A stretch of 35,820 nt of DNA from Rhodospirillales bacterium (GTDB taxonomy: Bacteria > Pseudomonadota > Alphaproteobacteria > UBA828): contig JAPPMY010000289.1 of the NCBI GenBank assembly GCA_028818855.1, positions 1 through 35,820 of the forward strand, read 5' to 3'. This document shows positions 1 through 8,147 of the stretch, piece by piece. Under the pieces are notes generated by a model that worked only from the letters and a program-made list of their open reading frames with translations, was not told the origin of the DNA and ran no database searches. The position numbers and the translations under genes are program-made. Numbering within the stretch: position 1 is the stretch's first letter; the number at the start of each line of letters is the position of its first letter.

Positions 1-188
1 TTTCCGGCGTTCCCGGCCGCCACGAGCCCGACGTCGGCGAGATCAACTACCCCTACCTCTTCGACATGCTTGACAAGGCGGGGTACGACGGCTGGATCGG
101 CTGCGAGTACCGGCCCAAGGGAGGCACGCTCGAGGGCTTGGGCTGGCTCCTGCCCTACGGCATCGGTGCCACGGTGATCACCGCCTGA
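1..188 (+). CDS. hyi: Hydroxypyruvate isomerase-like protein, C-terminal fragment
   Basis: This is the 3' end of a gene that begins before the window; the first whole codon is at base 3 and the stop is TGA at 186-188. About 61 residues remain. They contain [17 protein letters not shown] and [11 protein letters not shown], which match the C-terminal part of the Hyi family, TIM-barrel isomerases that convert hydroxypyruvate to tartronate semialdehyde. The EINY and GCEYRP stretches hold metal- and substrate-site residues in that family. A 3-hydroxyisobutyrate/tartronate semialdehyde reductase-like gene lies about 1 kb away on the other strand and would act on the product. Family assignment is firm; the exact substrate is inferred because other sugar isomerases share this fold. 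Confidence 0.8.
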   Translation, partial: SGVPGRHEPDVGEINYPYLFDMLDKAGYDGWIGCEYRPKGGTLEGLGWLLPYGIGATVITA

Positions 189-223
189 ACCGCCGGACCG
201 CGCCGGCTACAAGGGGGAAGACG

Positions 224-859
224 ATGAGCGACGACACCTATCAGGACATCGGCTACGGCGCGATGGAGATCGGCTTCGGCGAGCGGCCGGGCGTCCTCGT
301 GGTCGATTTCCAGACCGGCTTCACCCAGCCGCAGTTTCCCATGGGCGGCTGCCCGCTGGTGCATCGCGCCGTGGAGAACACCGCGCGGGTGCTTGAGGCG
401 GCGCGCGCAGCCCGGGTGCCGGTCGCCAACTGCTACACCGCCTATCACTCCGAGGGCGACATGCCCTACTGGAAGATCGCGCCGGTGCGCGAGAGCTTCT
501 TCGAGGGCGACCCCTGCGCCGAGATGGAGCCCCGCACCTCCGATGCCGACTACGACTACATCCTGCGCAAGTCCGGCCCCTCGATCTTCTTCCAGACGCC
601 GGTGACGGCCTTCCTCACCAAGCACGGCGTGGACACCACCATCGTCATGGGCTGCATGACGAGCGGCTGCATCCGTGCTTCGGTGATCGATTCATTCTCC
701 TACGGCTACCGGACCATGGTGCCGGAGGACTGCGTGGGCGACGCCGACGAGCGGCCGCACCGGGACAACCTGCGCGACGTCGGCCGCCGCTACGCCGACA
801 TCGTCTCGTCGGAACGGGTGCTCGACTACCTCGACGAGATCAGGAAGCGGAACGTCTGA
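224..859 (+). CDS. Isochorismatase-family amidohydrolase (N-carbamoylsarcosine amidase-like)
   Basis: A 211-residue cysteine hydrolase of the isochorismatase superfamily. The start is well supported by AAGGGGGAAG just before the ATG, 35 bases after the preceding stop. The Asp-Lys-Cys triad is visible: D28 in VLVVDFQ, K116 in LRKSGPS and C149 in SGCIRAS. The long loop after strand 1 (FTQPQFPMGG) and the GCMTSGCIRAS nucleophile motif look like N-carbamoylsarcosine amidohydrolases, which cleave an N-carbamoyl group to ammonia and CO2. Other members hydrolyse nicotinamide, ureidoacrylate or maleamate, so the substrate is not fixed. No signal peptide is seen, so it is cytoplasmic. It probably shares a transcript with the hyi-like gene. 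Confidence 0.85.
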   Translation: MSDDTYQDIGYGAMEIGFGERPGVLVVDFQTGFTQPQFPMGGCPLVHRAVENTARVLEAARAARVPVANCYTAYHSEGDMPYWKIAPVRESFFEGDPCAEMEPRTSDADYDYILRKSGPSIFFQTPVTAFLTKHGVDTTIVMGCMTSGCIRASVIDSFSYGYRTMVPEDCVGDADERPHRDNLRDVGRRYADIVSSERVLDYLDEIRKRNV

Positions 860-871
860 AGGCTACGGGCC

Positions 872-1165
872 TCAACAGGAGGGCCTGAGCCGGTAGGGAT
901 CGGGCGCGGGCGCAATGTCGGTGCGGCCGGGCGCCAGCGCCTGGCCCTTCAGCGCCGCGGCCCGCAGCGTCACCTCGTCGACGGCGCGTTTCTCGTTGAG
1001 CGCGCGGGCGAGCGAGAGCGCCGCACGGCGGGTCTGGCAGGTGCCGACGAAGGCGTAGAGCCTGCGCCCCTTGGCGTGCTCCTCGGCCCGGACGACGCGC
1101 CAGGTCGAATCCTCGCCCGCCAGCCCCTCCACGACCAGGTAGTGGGTGGGCGTCCCGTCACTCAT
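872..1165 (-). CDS. Small hypothetical protein (97 aa)
   Basis: A 97-residue protein that I do not recognise. The longer frame opens at 1333, but the part above 1165 overlaps the end of the reductase gene and reads like out-of-frame sequence. The protein-like part starts at MSDGTPTHYLVVEGLAGEDSTWRVVRAEEH. It has two predicted beta strands (HYLVVEGL, STWRVVRA), a basic stretch (HAKGRRLYAFVG), an Ala-rich helix (RRAALSLARALNEKRA) and a Pro-rich tail ending in Cys. There is no signal peptide. It sits 70 bases after the reductase stop on the same strand, so it may be the last gene of that run. It converges tail to tail with the isochorismatase-family gene with 12 bases between. Confidence 0.5.
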   Translation of the reverse strand: MSDGTPTHYLVVEGLAGEDSTWRVVRAEEHAKGRRLYAFVGTCQTRRAALSLARALNEKRAVDEVTLRAAALKGQALAPGRTDIAPAPDPYRLRPSC

Positions 1166-1235
1166 GGCGCCGAGGCTAGTCTCGCGCGCGCACCCCGGCA
1201 AGCCGTCCGTCCGCCAGGAGCCGGCAGGCGCGATT

Positions 1236-2096
1236 TCAGCAGCCGTCCCGCACGTGCTTGTAGATCTCGGTGAAGTCGGAGTCGGGGTGCGCGGCCTCCA
1301 TGCCGTCCCAGATTTCGCGGAGCTGGCATGCAAGCCGGCCGGGCGCGCCGGCGGCTGCGACGCTGGATTCGTAGAGGCGGATGTCCTTCGCCATGAGCCT
1401 GGTCGCGAAGCCGGAATCGAAGGCGCCGGTGGCGATGCGGTTGGGGAACTTGTCCTCGGTTGCGGTGTTGCGGCCGGTGGAGAGATTGACCGTCTCCAGG
1501 ATCATCGTCATGTCGAGGCCCTGCGAGACGCCGAAGGCCACCGCCTCGCTGGTCGCCGCCATCGCCGTGGCCGAGAGGAAGTTGTTGAGGAGCTTCATCG
1601 CCATGCCGTGGCCGGGCTGCGTGCCGACCTGGCGGGCGTTCGCGGCCATCGGGCGGAGGTAGGGCTCGATCTCGGCGTAGAGGTCGTCCGGTGCGGCCAC
1701 CATCATGGCGAGCGTGCCGGCCCTGGCACCCTTCGTGCCGCCGCTCACCGGCGCGTCGGCATAGCGGATGCCGGCGCCGGCCAGCAGGTCGTGGGCGGCT
1801 TGCGCGTCGTGCATGCCGGCGGTGGTGCTGTCCACCACGATCTCGGCCGCGCGCTCCGGGCAACCGGCGATCTCCTGCGCCACCATCAACACCGTCGGCC
1901 CGTCGGGGAGGCAGAGGAAGACGATGCGCGCCCTCTGCGCCAGCGCCGTCGCGGACGCCGCGCAGGCCGAACCGGGCGGGGCCAGCGCTTCCGTTCCAGC
2001 GGCGTCGAAGCACACGACCTCGTGGCCGGCGGCGGCCAGATTGTGCGCCATCGGTCCGCCCATGTTGCCGAGGCCGATGAAGCCGAGGGTGGGCAT
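1236..2096 (-). CDS. NAD(P)-dependent 3-hydroxyisobutyrate / tartronate semialdehyde reductase family
   Basis: A 286-residue beta-hydroxyacid dehydrogenase. The dinucleotide motif GFIGLGNMG is at residues 5-13, the substrate motif DAPVSGG at 114-120, and the catalytic Lys is K168 in GHGMAMKLLNN. The family reduces or oxidises short 3-hydroxyacids such as 3-hydroxyisobutyrate, tartronate semialdehyde or 2-hydroxymethylglutarate. The ATG at 2094-2096 overlaps the stop of the upstream decarboxylase-family gene by one base (TGATG), so translation is probably coupled. The longer frame to 2177 runs into that gene and is rejected. With the hyi-like gene nearby, a role in hydroxypyruvate/glyoxylate metabolism (GlxR-like) is plausible, but 3-hydroxyisobutyrate cannot be excluded. 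Confidence 0.87.
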   Translation of the reverse strand: MPTLGFIGLGNMGGPMAHNLAAAGHEVVCFDAAGTEALAPPGSACAASATALAQRARIVFLCLPDGPTVLMVAQEIAGCPERAAEIVVDSTTAGMHDAQAAHDLLAGAGIRYADAPVSGGTKGARAGTLAMMVAAPDDLYAEIEPYLRPMAANARQVGTQPGHGMAMKLLNNFLSATAMAATSEAVAFGVSQGLDMTMILETVNLSTGRNTATEDKFPNRIATGAFDSGFATRLMAKDIRLYESSVAAAGAPGRLACQLREIWDGMEAAHPDSDFTEIYKHVRDGC

Positions 2097-2485
2097 CAGC
2101 CGGCCTCCGCCTTGCGGTGCTCGTCGACGACGCGGCGCGCGATGCGGAAGCCCTCGACCGCCGCCGGCGCGCCGCAATAGACGGCGACCTGGATCAGCGT
2201 CTCCTTGATCTCGTCGACGGTCACGCCGTTGGTGAGCGCGCCCTTGAGATGCAGCTCCAGCTCGTGGCTGCGGCCGAGCGCGGACAGCATGCAGATGTTG
2301 TTGAGGCTGCGCTGCTTGCGGCTCAGCCCCGGCCGGCCCCAGACGGCGCCCCAGCAGTACTCGGTCAGGATCTCCTGGAACTCCTGGTTGAAGTCGTCGG
2401 CGTTGCCGATGGCGCGGTCGACGTACTCCGAGCCAAGCACCTCGCGTCGGATCTGGAGGCCTTTCTCGTACATCTCGTTCGGCAT
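2096..2485 (-). CDS. Carboxymuconolactone decarboxylase family protein
   Basis: A 129-residue single-domain CMD/AhpD-fold protein. It has the PcaC-like N-terminus (YEKGLQIRREVLGSEYVD, residues 6-23), then GRPGLSRKQRSLNNICMLSALGRSHELELHLKGALTNG, the conserved region of gamma-carboxymuconolactone decarboxylases. It ends with the family signature IKETLIQVAVYCGAPAAVEG. Cys is present at VAVYCG but not as the CxxC of AhpD peroxidase partners, which favours a decarboxylase or isomerase role. GGAGAG precedes the ATG. It lies 25 bases after the enolase-superfamily gene and overlaps the next gene by one base, so the three form one transcription unit. No other beta-ketoadipate gene is visible, so a classical protocatechuate role is not supported. 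Confidence 0.85.
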   Translation of the reverse strand: MPNEMYEKGLQIRREVLGSEYVDRAIGNADDFNQEFQEILTEYCWGAVWGRPGLSRKQRSLNNICMLSALGRSHELELHLKGALTNGVTVDEIKETLIQVAVYCGAPAAVEGFRIARRVVDEHRKAEAG

Positions 2486-2510
2486 GGCGGTTGCTCTCCT
2501 GCGTGGCGGT

Positions 2511-3677
2511 CTATTCGGCCGTGTGGGCCGCGAGAAACGCTTCGTCGATGGTGACGCCGAGGCCGGGGCGGTCGGGAATGGCGATCATGCCGTCCACCAC
2601 CTCGAAGTCTTCCGCGGCGAGATCGTGGAGCAGCGGATTGGCGCCGAGGGAGTACTCGGCGATGACCGCGGCGGGCGATGCCGCCATGACCTGAAGGCCG
2701 GCGGCGAAGTTGAGCGCGCCGCCCCAGAGGTGGGGCGCGAGCTTGATGCCGTGACTCTCGGCGAGCGCCGCGATCCGCATGGCCTCGGTGATGCCGCCCG
2801 CGATGGCGAGGTCGGGCTGGAAGTAGTCCACGGCCTCGTGCTCCGCCAGCGCGCGGAAGTCGAAGCGGGTGAACTCGCTCTCGCCGGCGGTGATGGGGAT
2901 GTCGGTCGCGGCCCGCACAGTGGCCATGCCGGCCCTGTCGTCCACATTCACCGGCTCCTCGAACCACGCGAGGTCGCAGTCCTCCACCTGGCGCGCGAAG
3001 CGGAGCGCCTCCTTCACCGAATAGGTGCCGTGGGCGTCCACCATGATGTCGATGTCATCGCCGAGATGCGCGCGTGCGGCGTGCACGCGGCGGACCGAGG
3101 TGGCGAGGTCGCCGTCGCCGGCGCCGACGCGCATCTTCACGGCGCGGAAGCCGCCGCGCGCGATGTAGCCTTCGAGCTGCTCGCCGATCCTGTCGGCGGA
3201 CGCCCAGCCGCCGGAGGCGTACGCGGGGAGCGAATCCCGGCACTTGCCGCCCAAGAGCCGCCACACCGGCACGTCGAGGGAGCGGCCCAGGATGTCCCAG
3301 CAGGCCATGTCGATGGCGCCGATGGCGCTGATCCTGCTGCCGCGGCGGTCCAGCACCGGGAAGCCCCGGCCGCGGGCCAGCGCGAAGTGTGCGCGGCCGC
3401 CGTTGTAGCCCAGCTCCCACAGGCGGCGCGGGTTGCGCGGGTCCTCGCCTGCCAGCGCGGGCCCGAGATCGCGGTTGATGAGCGCCGCCATCGCCGCATT
3501 GTTGCCCATGCTGCCGACCGAGGCCTTGGCCTCGCCCCAGCCCACGAGCCCGCACGCGGTCTCGACGCGCACGATGGTGGCGTCGAAGTGGTCGGCGACG
3601 CCGAGGTCGCTCTTGTGCTGCTGCGCCTTGGGGATCGGCACGTGCACCCAGCGTGCCGTGACGCTCTCGATCTTCAT
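2511..3677 (-). CDS. Mandelate racemase / muconate lactonizing enzyme family protein (probable sugar-acid dehydratase)
   Basis: A 388-residue enolase-superfamily member with the N-terminal capping domain (about 1-130) and the TIM barrel. Visible catalytic positions are K181-M-R183, metal ligands D214 (IMVDAHG), E240 (FEEP) and E266 (AGES), then D289 (QPDLAIAGG) and H316 (APHLWGG). The Asp-His pair places it in the mandelate racemase subgroup, most of whose members dehydrate aldonic or aldaric acids. The second Lys of the usual KxK is Arg here, which suggests that the His side does the proton abstraction. It leads the run with the CMD-family protein and the hydroxyacid reductase, consistent with breakdown of a sugar acid. 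The substrate is unknown. Confidence 0.85.
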   Translation of the reverse strand: MKIESVTARWVHVPIPKAQQHKSDLGVADHFDATIVRVETACGLVGWGEAKASVGSMGNNAAMAALINRDLGPALAGEDPRNPRRLWELGYNGGRAHFALARGRGFPVLDRRGSRISAIGAIDMACWDILGRSLDVPVWRLLGGKCRDSLPAYASGGWASADRIGEQLEGYIARGGFRAVKMRVGAGDGDLATSVRRVHAARAHLGDDIDIMVDAHGTYSVKEALRFARQVEDCDLAWFEEPVNVDDRAGMATVRAATDIPITAGESEFTRFDFRALAEHEAVDYFQPDLAIAGGITEAMRIAALAESHGIKLAPHLWGGALNFAAGLQVMAASPAAVIAEYSLGANPLLHDLAAEDFEVVDGMIAIPDRPGLGVTIDEAFLAAHTAE

Positions 3678-3701
3678 GGGCTGCTGTTCCCTGGTGGACT
3701 G

Positions 3702-4088
3702 TCACTCGGCGCGAGGGACCTGCGGGCGTTGCAGATGGGCCGAGAAGACCTCGTCGATGCGCTCGCGCAGCGCCTCGTCCTCGCGCGCGGCGTTGTAGAT
3801 CGCGTGGTACTCGTCCTCGTCGATGCCGTCGGTCTCCTCGATGGCGCGCGCGAGGTCAGCCTGCGCCTCCTCGATCAGGTCCTCGCGCTCGTCCTCGTCG
3901 GCCGCGCCCTCGATGAGCGGCCGCCAGATCTCGATGCGCCTGCTGACCTCGATAGCGGCGGAGACGAAGGCTTCGAGCGTGGCGTCGCTGTAGTCCTCCG
4001 CAGCGGCGCGCGGGCCCGTCGCCAGCACCGCCCCGGCGAGCACGACCACGAGCAGCAGGCAGGCGAGCCTTGGCATCACGCGAGTCAC
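3702..4088 (-). CDS. DUF4168 domain-containing secreted protein
   Basis: A 128-residue exported protein. A hydrophobic signal peptide (MPRLACLLLVVVLAGAVLA) ends near ATGPRAAA. The mature part YSDATLEAFVSAAIEVSRR, then LARAIEETDGIDEDEYHAIYNAAREDEALRERID, fits DUF4168, a helical and very acidic periplasmic domain of unknown function. The first possible start is GTG at 4088; an ATG at 4076 lacks four residues and is equally able to begin the signal peptide. It lies 43 bases after the spondin-domain lipoprotein on the same strand and is probably cotranscribed with it, so both products leave the cytoplasm. Confidence 0.72.
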   Translation of the reverse strand: MTRVMPRLACLLLVVVLAGAVLATGPRAAAEDYSDATLEAFVSAAIEVSRRIEIWRPLIEGAADEDEREDLIEEAQADLARAIEETDGIDEDEYHAIYNAAREDEALRERIDEVFSAHLQRPQVPRAE

Positions 4089-4131
4089 GGTATCCGCTCA
4101 GATGGGGTTGGCGGGGCAGGCGGAGGCGCCA

Positions 4132-4875
4132 CTACGCGCCCGATTGCAGGGTGAAGGTCATCGTCGCGATGGGCACGTCCGCGAACCGGCCCGTGCCCTG
4201 CAGGCTGGTGATGGTGCCGTGCGGCGCGGACGCCGCGTTGTCGAAGGAGAAGTCGTCTCCCTCCTCGGTCCCGGCGTCCCAGGGGTGGAGGTCCACGGTC
4301 AGCGCCTCGATCCACTCCCCGTCGCTATCGAGCAGGGAGAGGCCGAAGACGCCGACGAACCAGTCCGGGCTCGGCGCGATCATCGAGAGCAGGGTGATGA
4401 GGGGATGGTCGGCGGTGACGGTGACGGAGTCGAACGAGGCCGCGGCGGTCTTGCCGGAGCCGGACTCCTTGCGGAGCACGCTCAGCGCATTGGCGCCGGC
4501 CGCCTCGATCTCTTCCGTGAGGGTGGCCGTCCGCCCGCGCTCGGCCATGGATTCGATCCCCGGCGTGGCCTTGCCGCCGGGCTCCAGGAACGCGACGTCC
4601 GCGTTGTGAACGCCGCCGATCAGCGGCGAGAAGTGCGCGCCTTCGGGAACGCCTCCCGGCGTGACCTCGGCGGTCCAGGCGGTCGTGAAGGTGACGGTGT
4701 AGGTCGCCGACGCGCCGGCCGCGGCGTCTCTGGCTTGGGAGTCGAGCAGCAACTCGCCCGAGGAATCGCCGTAAGCGGCGCAGCCCGGGACCAGCGCAGC
4801 CAGCAGGACGACGGCGAACGCCGCGCCGACGGATCGCGCGCCGCACCGGGCGGTGCAGCCTGGAACCTGCTTCAT
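4132..4875 (-). CDS. Spondin-domain lipoprotein
   Basis: A 247-residue protein with an N-terminal hydrophobic segment (residues about 16-31) ending in LVPGC, a likely lipobox with Cys 32 as the lipidated residue. The body matches the Spondin_N fold: ATYTVTFTTAWTAEVTPGGVPEGAHFSPLIGGVHN, then PLITLLSMIAPSPDWFVGVFGLSL and LHPWDAGTEEGDDFSF. In animal F-spondin this domain binds calcium and heparin-like ligands; bacterial versions are extracytoplasmic and of unknown role. A strong AAGGAG site overlaps the stop of the epimerase gene only 13 bases upstream, so the two are translationally linked. A cell-surface protein in a hydroxyproline/oxidoreductase operon is odd. Confidence 0.82.
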   Translation of the reverse strand: MKQVPGCTARCGARSVGAAFAVVLLAALVPGCAAYGDSSGELLLDSQARDAAAGASATYTVTFTTAWTAEVTPGGVPEGAHFSPLIGGVHNADVAFLEPGGKATPGIESMAERGRTATLTEEIEAAGANALSVLRKESGSGKTAAASFDSVTVTADHPLITLLSMIAPSPDWFVGVFGLSLLDSDGEWIEALTVDLHPWDAGTEEGDDFSFDNAASAPHGTITSLQGTGRFADVPIATMTFTLQSGA

Positions 4876-4888
4876 TGTGCGGTCTCCT

Positions 4889-5893
4889 TCAGGTCACCTG
4901 GAAGCCGTGGGCGAAGGGATCGTCCTCGTCGACGAAGATCGTGTTGAGCCCGGTGACCCGCGCCCAGCCCTCGACGCTCGGCACGATCGCGTCGTGATTG
5001 CCCACCCTGGTCGCGCTCTCGACGCGGCAGCGGAAGAGGCTGCCGATGATGCTCTCGTGCACGAACTCGTCGCCGGGCGCGAGTCTTCCTAAGGCCGCCC
5101 ACTGCGCCATGCGGGCCGAGCTTCCGGTGCCGCAGGGGGAGCGGTCGAGCGCGCCCGAGCCGTAGAAGACGGCGTTCCTCGCGTGGGCGCTCGCGTCTCG
5201 GGGCGCGCCGGTCCACATGACGTGGCTCACGCCCGCGATCGAGGGGTCGTCCGGGTGAATGCACTCCACGACCTTGTTGCACGCCTCGCGCATGCCGGGG
5301 CTCATCGCCAGCAGCTCGGCCGCGGAGAACGCCTCCATCCCCGCATAGCCCGGCTGCGGGTCGACGATGGCGTAGAAGTTGCCGCCGTAGGCGATGTCCA
5401 CCGAGAGCGGCCCGAGGCCGGGACACTCCACCGTGACCCCCGTCTCCGCCAGGAAGCTCGCCACGTTGGTGATGCGCACGCCCTCGACGTGGCCGCCGTT
5501 CCGCCGGTAGCGGGCGTCGACACGGCCCGCTGGCGTATCCAGCACCAGGGTGCCCTCGTCGCGGGGAGAGACCAGCCCGTGCTCGAGCGCGATGGTCACG
5601 GTGCCGATGGTGCCGTGGCCGCACATGGGCAGGCACCCGGTGGTCTCGATGAAGAGCAGCGCGAGATCGGCGTCCGCCGAGATGGGCGGATAGAGCACCG
5701 TGCCCGACATCAGGTCGTGGCCGCGCGGCTCGAACATGAGCGCTTGGCGGATCCAGTCGTGGTCGCGGATGAAGTGCTGGCGCCGCTCGCTCATGGTCTC
5801 GCCCGCGAGCGCCGGCCCGCCACCCGCCACCACCCGGACGGGATTGCCGCAGGTGTGGCCGTCGATGCAGAAGAAGGTGTGGCGCGCGCTCAT
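4889..5893 (-). CDS. 4-hydroxyproline 2-epimerase / proline racemase family
   Basis: A 334-residue proline racemase-family enzyme. Both catalytic cysteines are present: C91 in LPMCGHGTIG and C254 in DRSPCGTGSSA. A Cys-Cys pair is the hallmark of 4-hydroxyproline epimerases and proline racemases; trans-3-hydroxyproline dehydratases have Thr at the second site. The N-terminus (FFCIDGHTCGNPVRVV) is typical of the epimerases that convert trans-4-hydroxy-L-proline to cis-4-hydroxy-D-proline. The start ATG at 5891-5893 overlaps the stop of the upstream oxidoreductase gene (ATGA). Translation above 5893 is out-of-frame readthrough of that gene and is not used. No cis-4-hydroxy-D-proline oxidase is visible in the window. 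Confidence 0.88.
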   Translation of the reverse strand: MSARHTFFCIDGHTCGNPVRVVAGGGPALAGETMSERRQHFIRDHDWIRQALMFEPRGHDLMSGTVLYPPISADADLALLFIETTGCLPMCGHGTIGTVTIALEHGLVSPRDEGTLVLDTPAGRVDARYRRNGGHVEGVRITNVASFLAETGVTVECPGLGPLSVDIAYGGNFYAIVDPQPGYAGMEAFSAAELLAMSPGMREACNKVVECIHPDDPSIAGVSHVMWTGAPRDASAHARNAVFYGSGALDRSPCGTGSSARMAQWAALGRLAPGDEFVHESIIGSLFRCRVESATRVGNHDAIVPSVEGWARVTGLNTIFVDEDDPFAHGFQVT

Positions 5894-6882
5894 GGCTCGC
5901 TCCCCCGGTCGACCGCCACCCACTCGCCGCTGACCGCCGCCGCGACCAGCGCTTCCATCACGGCGATGCAGTGCACGGCTTCCCCGGTCGTCACGGTGAA
6001 CTGCGCCTCGCCGGCGCAAGCGGCGGCGAACTCGTCAAGCTCCAGCCTGAGCGTGTCCAGCGCCTCGATCGGCTCCTCGCGCCTGGTCCCGTCCGCCGCC
6101 TGGAGCGTGAGCTTGCTGTTGTCGATCTCGGCGAACGCGTTGCCGCCGGTGCCGTAGACGTTGATGTAGGACGTGTGCGGGCAGGCGAACATCGTGCCGA
6201 GATAGGCCGTGACGCCGGACTCGAAGGCGAACAGCACCGAGGTCGTGTCGTCGATATCGACCGGGACCGCGCGCCGATACGCCTGCGCCGCCACCCGTTC
6301 GATGGGCCCCAGCAGGTAGACCAGCGCATCGATCATGTGGATGCCGAGGCCCGTGATGGAGCCGGCCGGGCTCTCGATGCGGTTGGAGCGCCAGTGCTCG
6401 ACCGCGTAGCCGAGCGCGCTCGGCACCGAGAAATTCGCCTCCGCGTGGAGGACCGTGCCGAAGTCGCCCCCCTCCAGCCTGGCCTTCAGCGCCTGCGTCG
6501 CGCTGTGCCAGCGCCGATTCTGCCCGATCGCGAGCACCACGCCCGCCTCGGCGCAGGCATCGACCGCGGCCTGCGCGCTCGCGCGGGTCAGCGTGAACGG
6601 CTTCTCGCAGAAGACGTGCTTGCCGGCCGCCGCCGCCGCGATCACCTGCTCGGCATGGAGCGAATGCGGCGTGGTCAGGATGACCGCGTCGACCCCGTCG
6701 TCGGCAAGCACCGCCTCGTAGGAGTCGTGCTGGGCCGTGCCGTACTTCCGGGCGAAGGCCGCGCGCCTTTCTTCGGACCGGGTGAAGCAGGTCACGATGC
6801 GAATTGCGTCCGACTTGCCCTGTGCGGCGTCCGCAAGCTCGTCGGACCACCAGCCCATCCCGATTGAGGCGGCGCGCAGCAT
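5890..6882 (-). CDS. Gfo/Idh/MocA family NAD(P)-dependent oxidoreductase
   Basis: A 330-residue protein with an N-terminal Rossmann fold (RAASIGMGWWSDELA, a shortened GxGxxG region), the family EKP motif at residues 93-95 (FCEKPFTL) and the C-terminal active-site stretch GLGIHMIDAL with H182 and D185. The family oxidises or reduces sugars, inositols and related polyols. It is the first gene of a leftward run with the epimerase, spondin lipoprotein and DUF4168 gene, overlapping the epimerase start by four bases. It diverges from nagA, with about 100 bases of shared upstream DNA. The substrate is not evident from sequence. Confidence 0.85.
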   Translation of the reverse strand: MLRAASIGMGWWSDELADAAQGKSDAIRIVTCFTRSEERRAAFARKYGTAQHDSYEAVLADDGVDAVILTTPHSLHAEQVIAAAAAGKHVFCEKPFTLTRASAQAAVDACAEAGVVLAIGQNRRWHSATQALKARLEGGDFGTVLHAEANFSVPSALGYAVEHWRSNRIESPAGSITGLGIHMIDALVYLLGPIERVAAQAYRRAVPVDIDDTTSVLFAFESGVTAYLGTMFACPHTSYINVYGTGGNAFAEIDNSKLTLQAADGTRREEPIEALDTLRLELDEFAAACAGEAQFTVTTGEAVHCIAVMEALVAAAVSGEWVAVDRGSEP

Positions 6883-6917
6883 GGCTTACACCCGATCCTG
6901 TGAGTCCCGCACCGACA

Positions 6918-6945
6918 CTAGCCCGGAATTCTCGCCACGACCACG
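6918..6945. repeat. 28-bp motif, copy 1, in divergent promoter region
   Basis: The segment beginning CTAGCCCGGAATTCTCGCCA lies in the divergent gap between the Gfo/Idh oxidoreductase and nagA. A second copy at 12599-12626 is identical at 23 of 28 positions and also lies in a divergent gap. It may be a dispersed intergenic element or a shared regulatory site. Confidence 0.4.
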
Positions 6946-6982
6946 GTCTGCGCGGCGCAGCCGAGCCGGGGCGGCGAGCGCG

Positions 6983-8137
6983 ATGACGGAAGCCCTGGTC
7001 GGCGCGCAGGTGCACACGCCGGAGGGGATCGTCGCCGGCCGCGCCCTGCTACTGGCGGACGGTGCAATCCGCGACATCGTGGCCGACGACGCGGTCCCTG
7101 ACGGGGCGCACCCCACGCGGCTCGCGGGCGGCACGCTCGCCGCAGGCTTCATCGACCTGCAGGTGAACGGCGGCGGCGGCGTCATGTTCAACGACGCGCC
7201 GACGGCGGCGACCGTCGCGGCGATCGGACGCGCCCACCTGGCGCGGGGCACCACGGGCTTTCTGCCGACCTTCATCTCCGGCGCGCGAGCCGACATGGCG
7301 CGTGCAATCGCGGCGGTGCGCGCGGCGATGGACGAGGGCCAAGCCGGGGTTCTCGGCATCCACTTCGAGGGACCCCACATCAACCCGGCACGCCGGGGAG
7401 CGCACGATGCGCGCCGGATCCGGCCTCTGGCCGAGGGCGACATCGAGCTGCTCGCCTCGCTCGGCGCGGGCCGCACCCTGGTCACGCTCGCGCCGGAGCG
7501 CGTGGCGCCCGCCGACATCGCCGCGCTGGCCGCCCGCGGCGTGATCGTCGCCGCCGGCCACAGCGAAGCCGAGTCCGGCACCATCGATGTGGCGGCAGCG
7601 CGGGGGCTCACTGGCGTCACGCACCTCTTCAACGCCATGGGCCCGCTCGGCCACCGCGCGCCAGGTGTGGCCGGCGCGGCGCTCACCCGTGACAGCCTCG
7701 CCTGCGGCATCATCGCCGACGGCGCGCACGTGCACTGGGACGTGCTGCGCCTCGCCTGGCGCGCGAAGCCTCCCGGCAAGCTCTTCCTGGTCTCCGACGC
7801 GATGTCGCCGGTCGGCGCGCCCGATGTCGATGCCGTCCGCATCGGCGACGAGACCGCGCGGATCGTGGGCGGCGGCCTGCGCCTGGCGGACGGTCGGCTC
7901 GCTGGCTCGCTTCTGGATATGGGACAGGCAGTCCGAAACTGCGTCGTGCACGCGGGCATTCCGCTCGCAGACGCGCTCGCCATGGCCGCCGCCTGCCCGG
8001 CGGACTTTGTCGGCGTCGGCGAGAGCCGCGGGCGGCTCGCGCCGGGGCTCCGCGCTGATCTGGTCTGGCTCGACGACGAACTCCGCGTTCGCGCCACCTG
8101 GGTCGGCGGCACACGCAGCAACGCGGCTGAGGAGTAG
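6983..8137 (+). CDS. nagA: N-acetylglucosamine-6-phosphate deacetylase
   Basis: A 384-residue amidohydrolase-superfamily enzyme that removes acetate from N-acetylglucosamine 6-phosphate. Metal-site and catalytic positions are visible: E129 in GIHFEGPHINPARRGAH, H193 in AAGHSEAE, H214 in THLFNAMGPLGHR, and D272 in LVSDAMSP as general acid/base. GFIDLQVNGGGGVMFND at residues 55-71 is the NagA barrel entry motif and, as in most NagA, lacks the HxH of other amidohydrolases. The start chosen is the ATG at 6983 because upstream in-frame sequence is antisense to the oxidoreductase. The ROK kinase follows after 10 bases, giving a small amino-sugar operon. No NagB deaminase is in view. Confidence 0.92.
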   Translation: MTEALVGAQVHTPEGIVAGRALLLADGAIRDIVADDAVPDGAHPTRLAGGTLAAGFIDLQVNGGGGVMFNDAPTAATVAAIGRAHLARGTTGFLPTFISGARADMARAIAAVRAAMDEGQAGVLGIHFEGPHINPARRGAHDARRIRPLAEGDIELLASLGAGRTLVTLAPERVAPADIAALAARGVIVAAGHSEAESGTIDVAAARGLTGVTHLFNAMGPLGHRAPGVAGAALTRDSLACGIIADGAHVHWDVLRLAWRAKPPGKLFLVSDAMSPVGAPDVDAVRIGDETARIVGGGLRLADGRLAGSLLDMGQAVRNCVVHAGIPLADALAMAAACPADFVGVGESRGRLAPGLRADLVWLDDELRVRATWVGGTRSNAAEE

Positions 8138-8147
8138 TTAGGACGCC

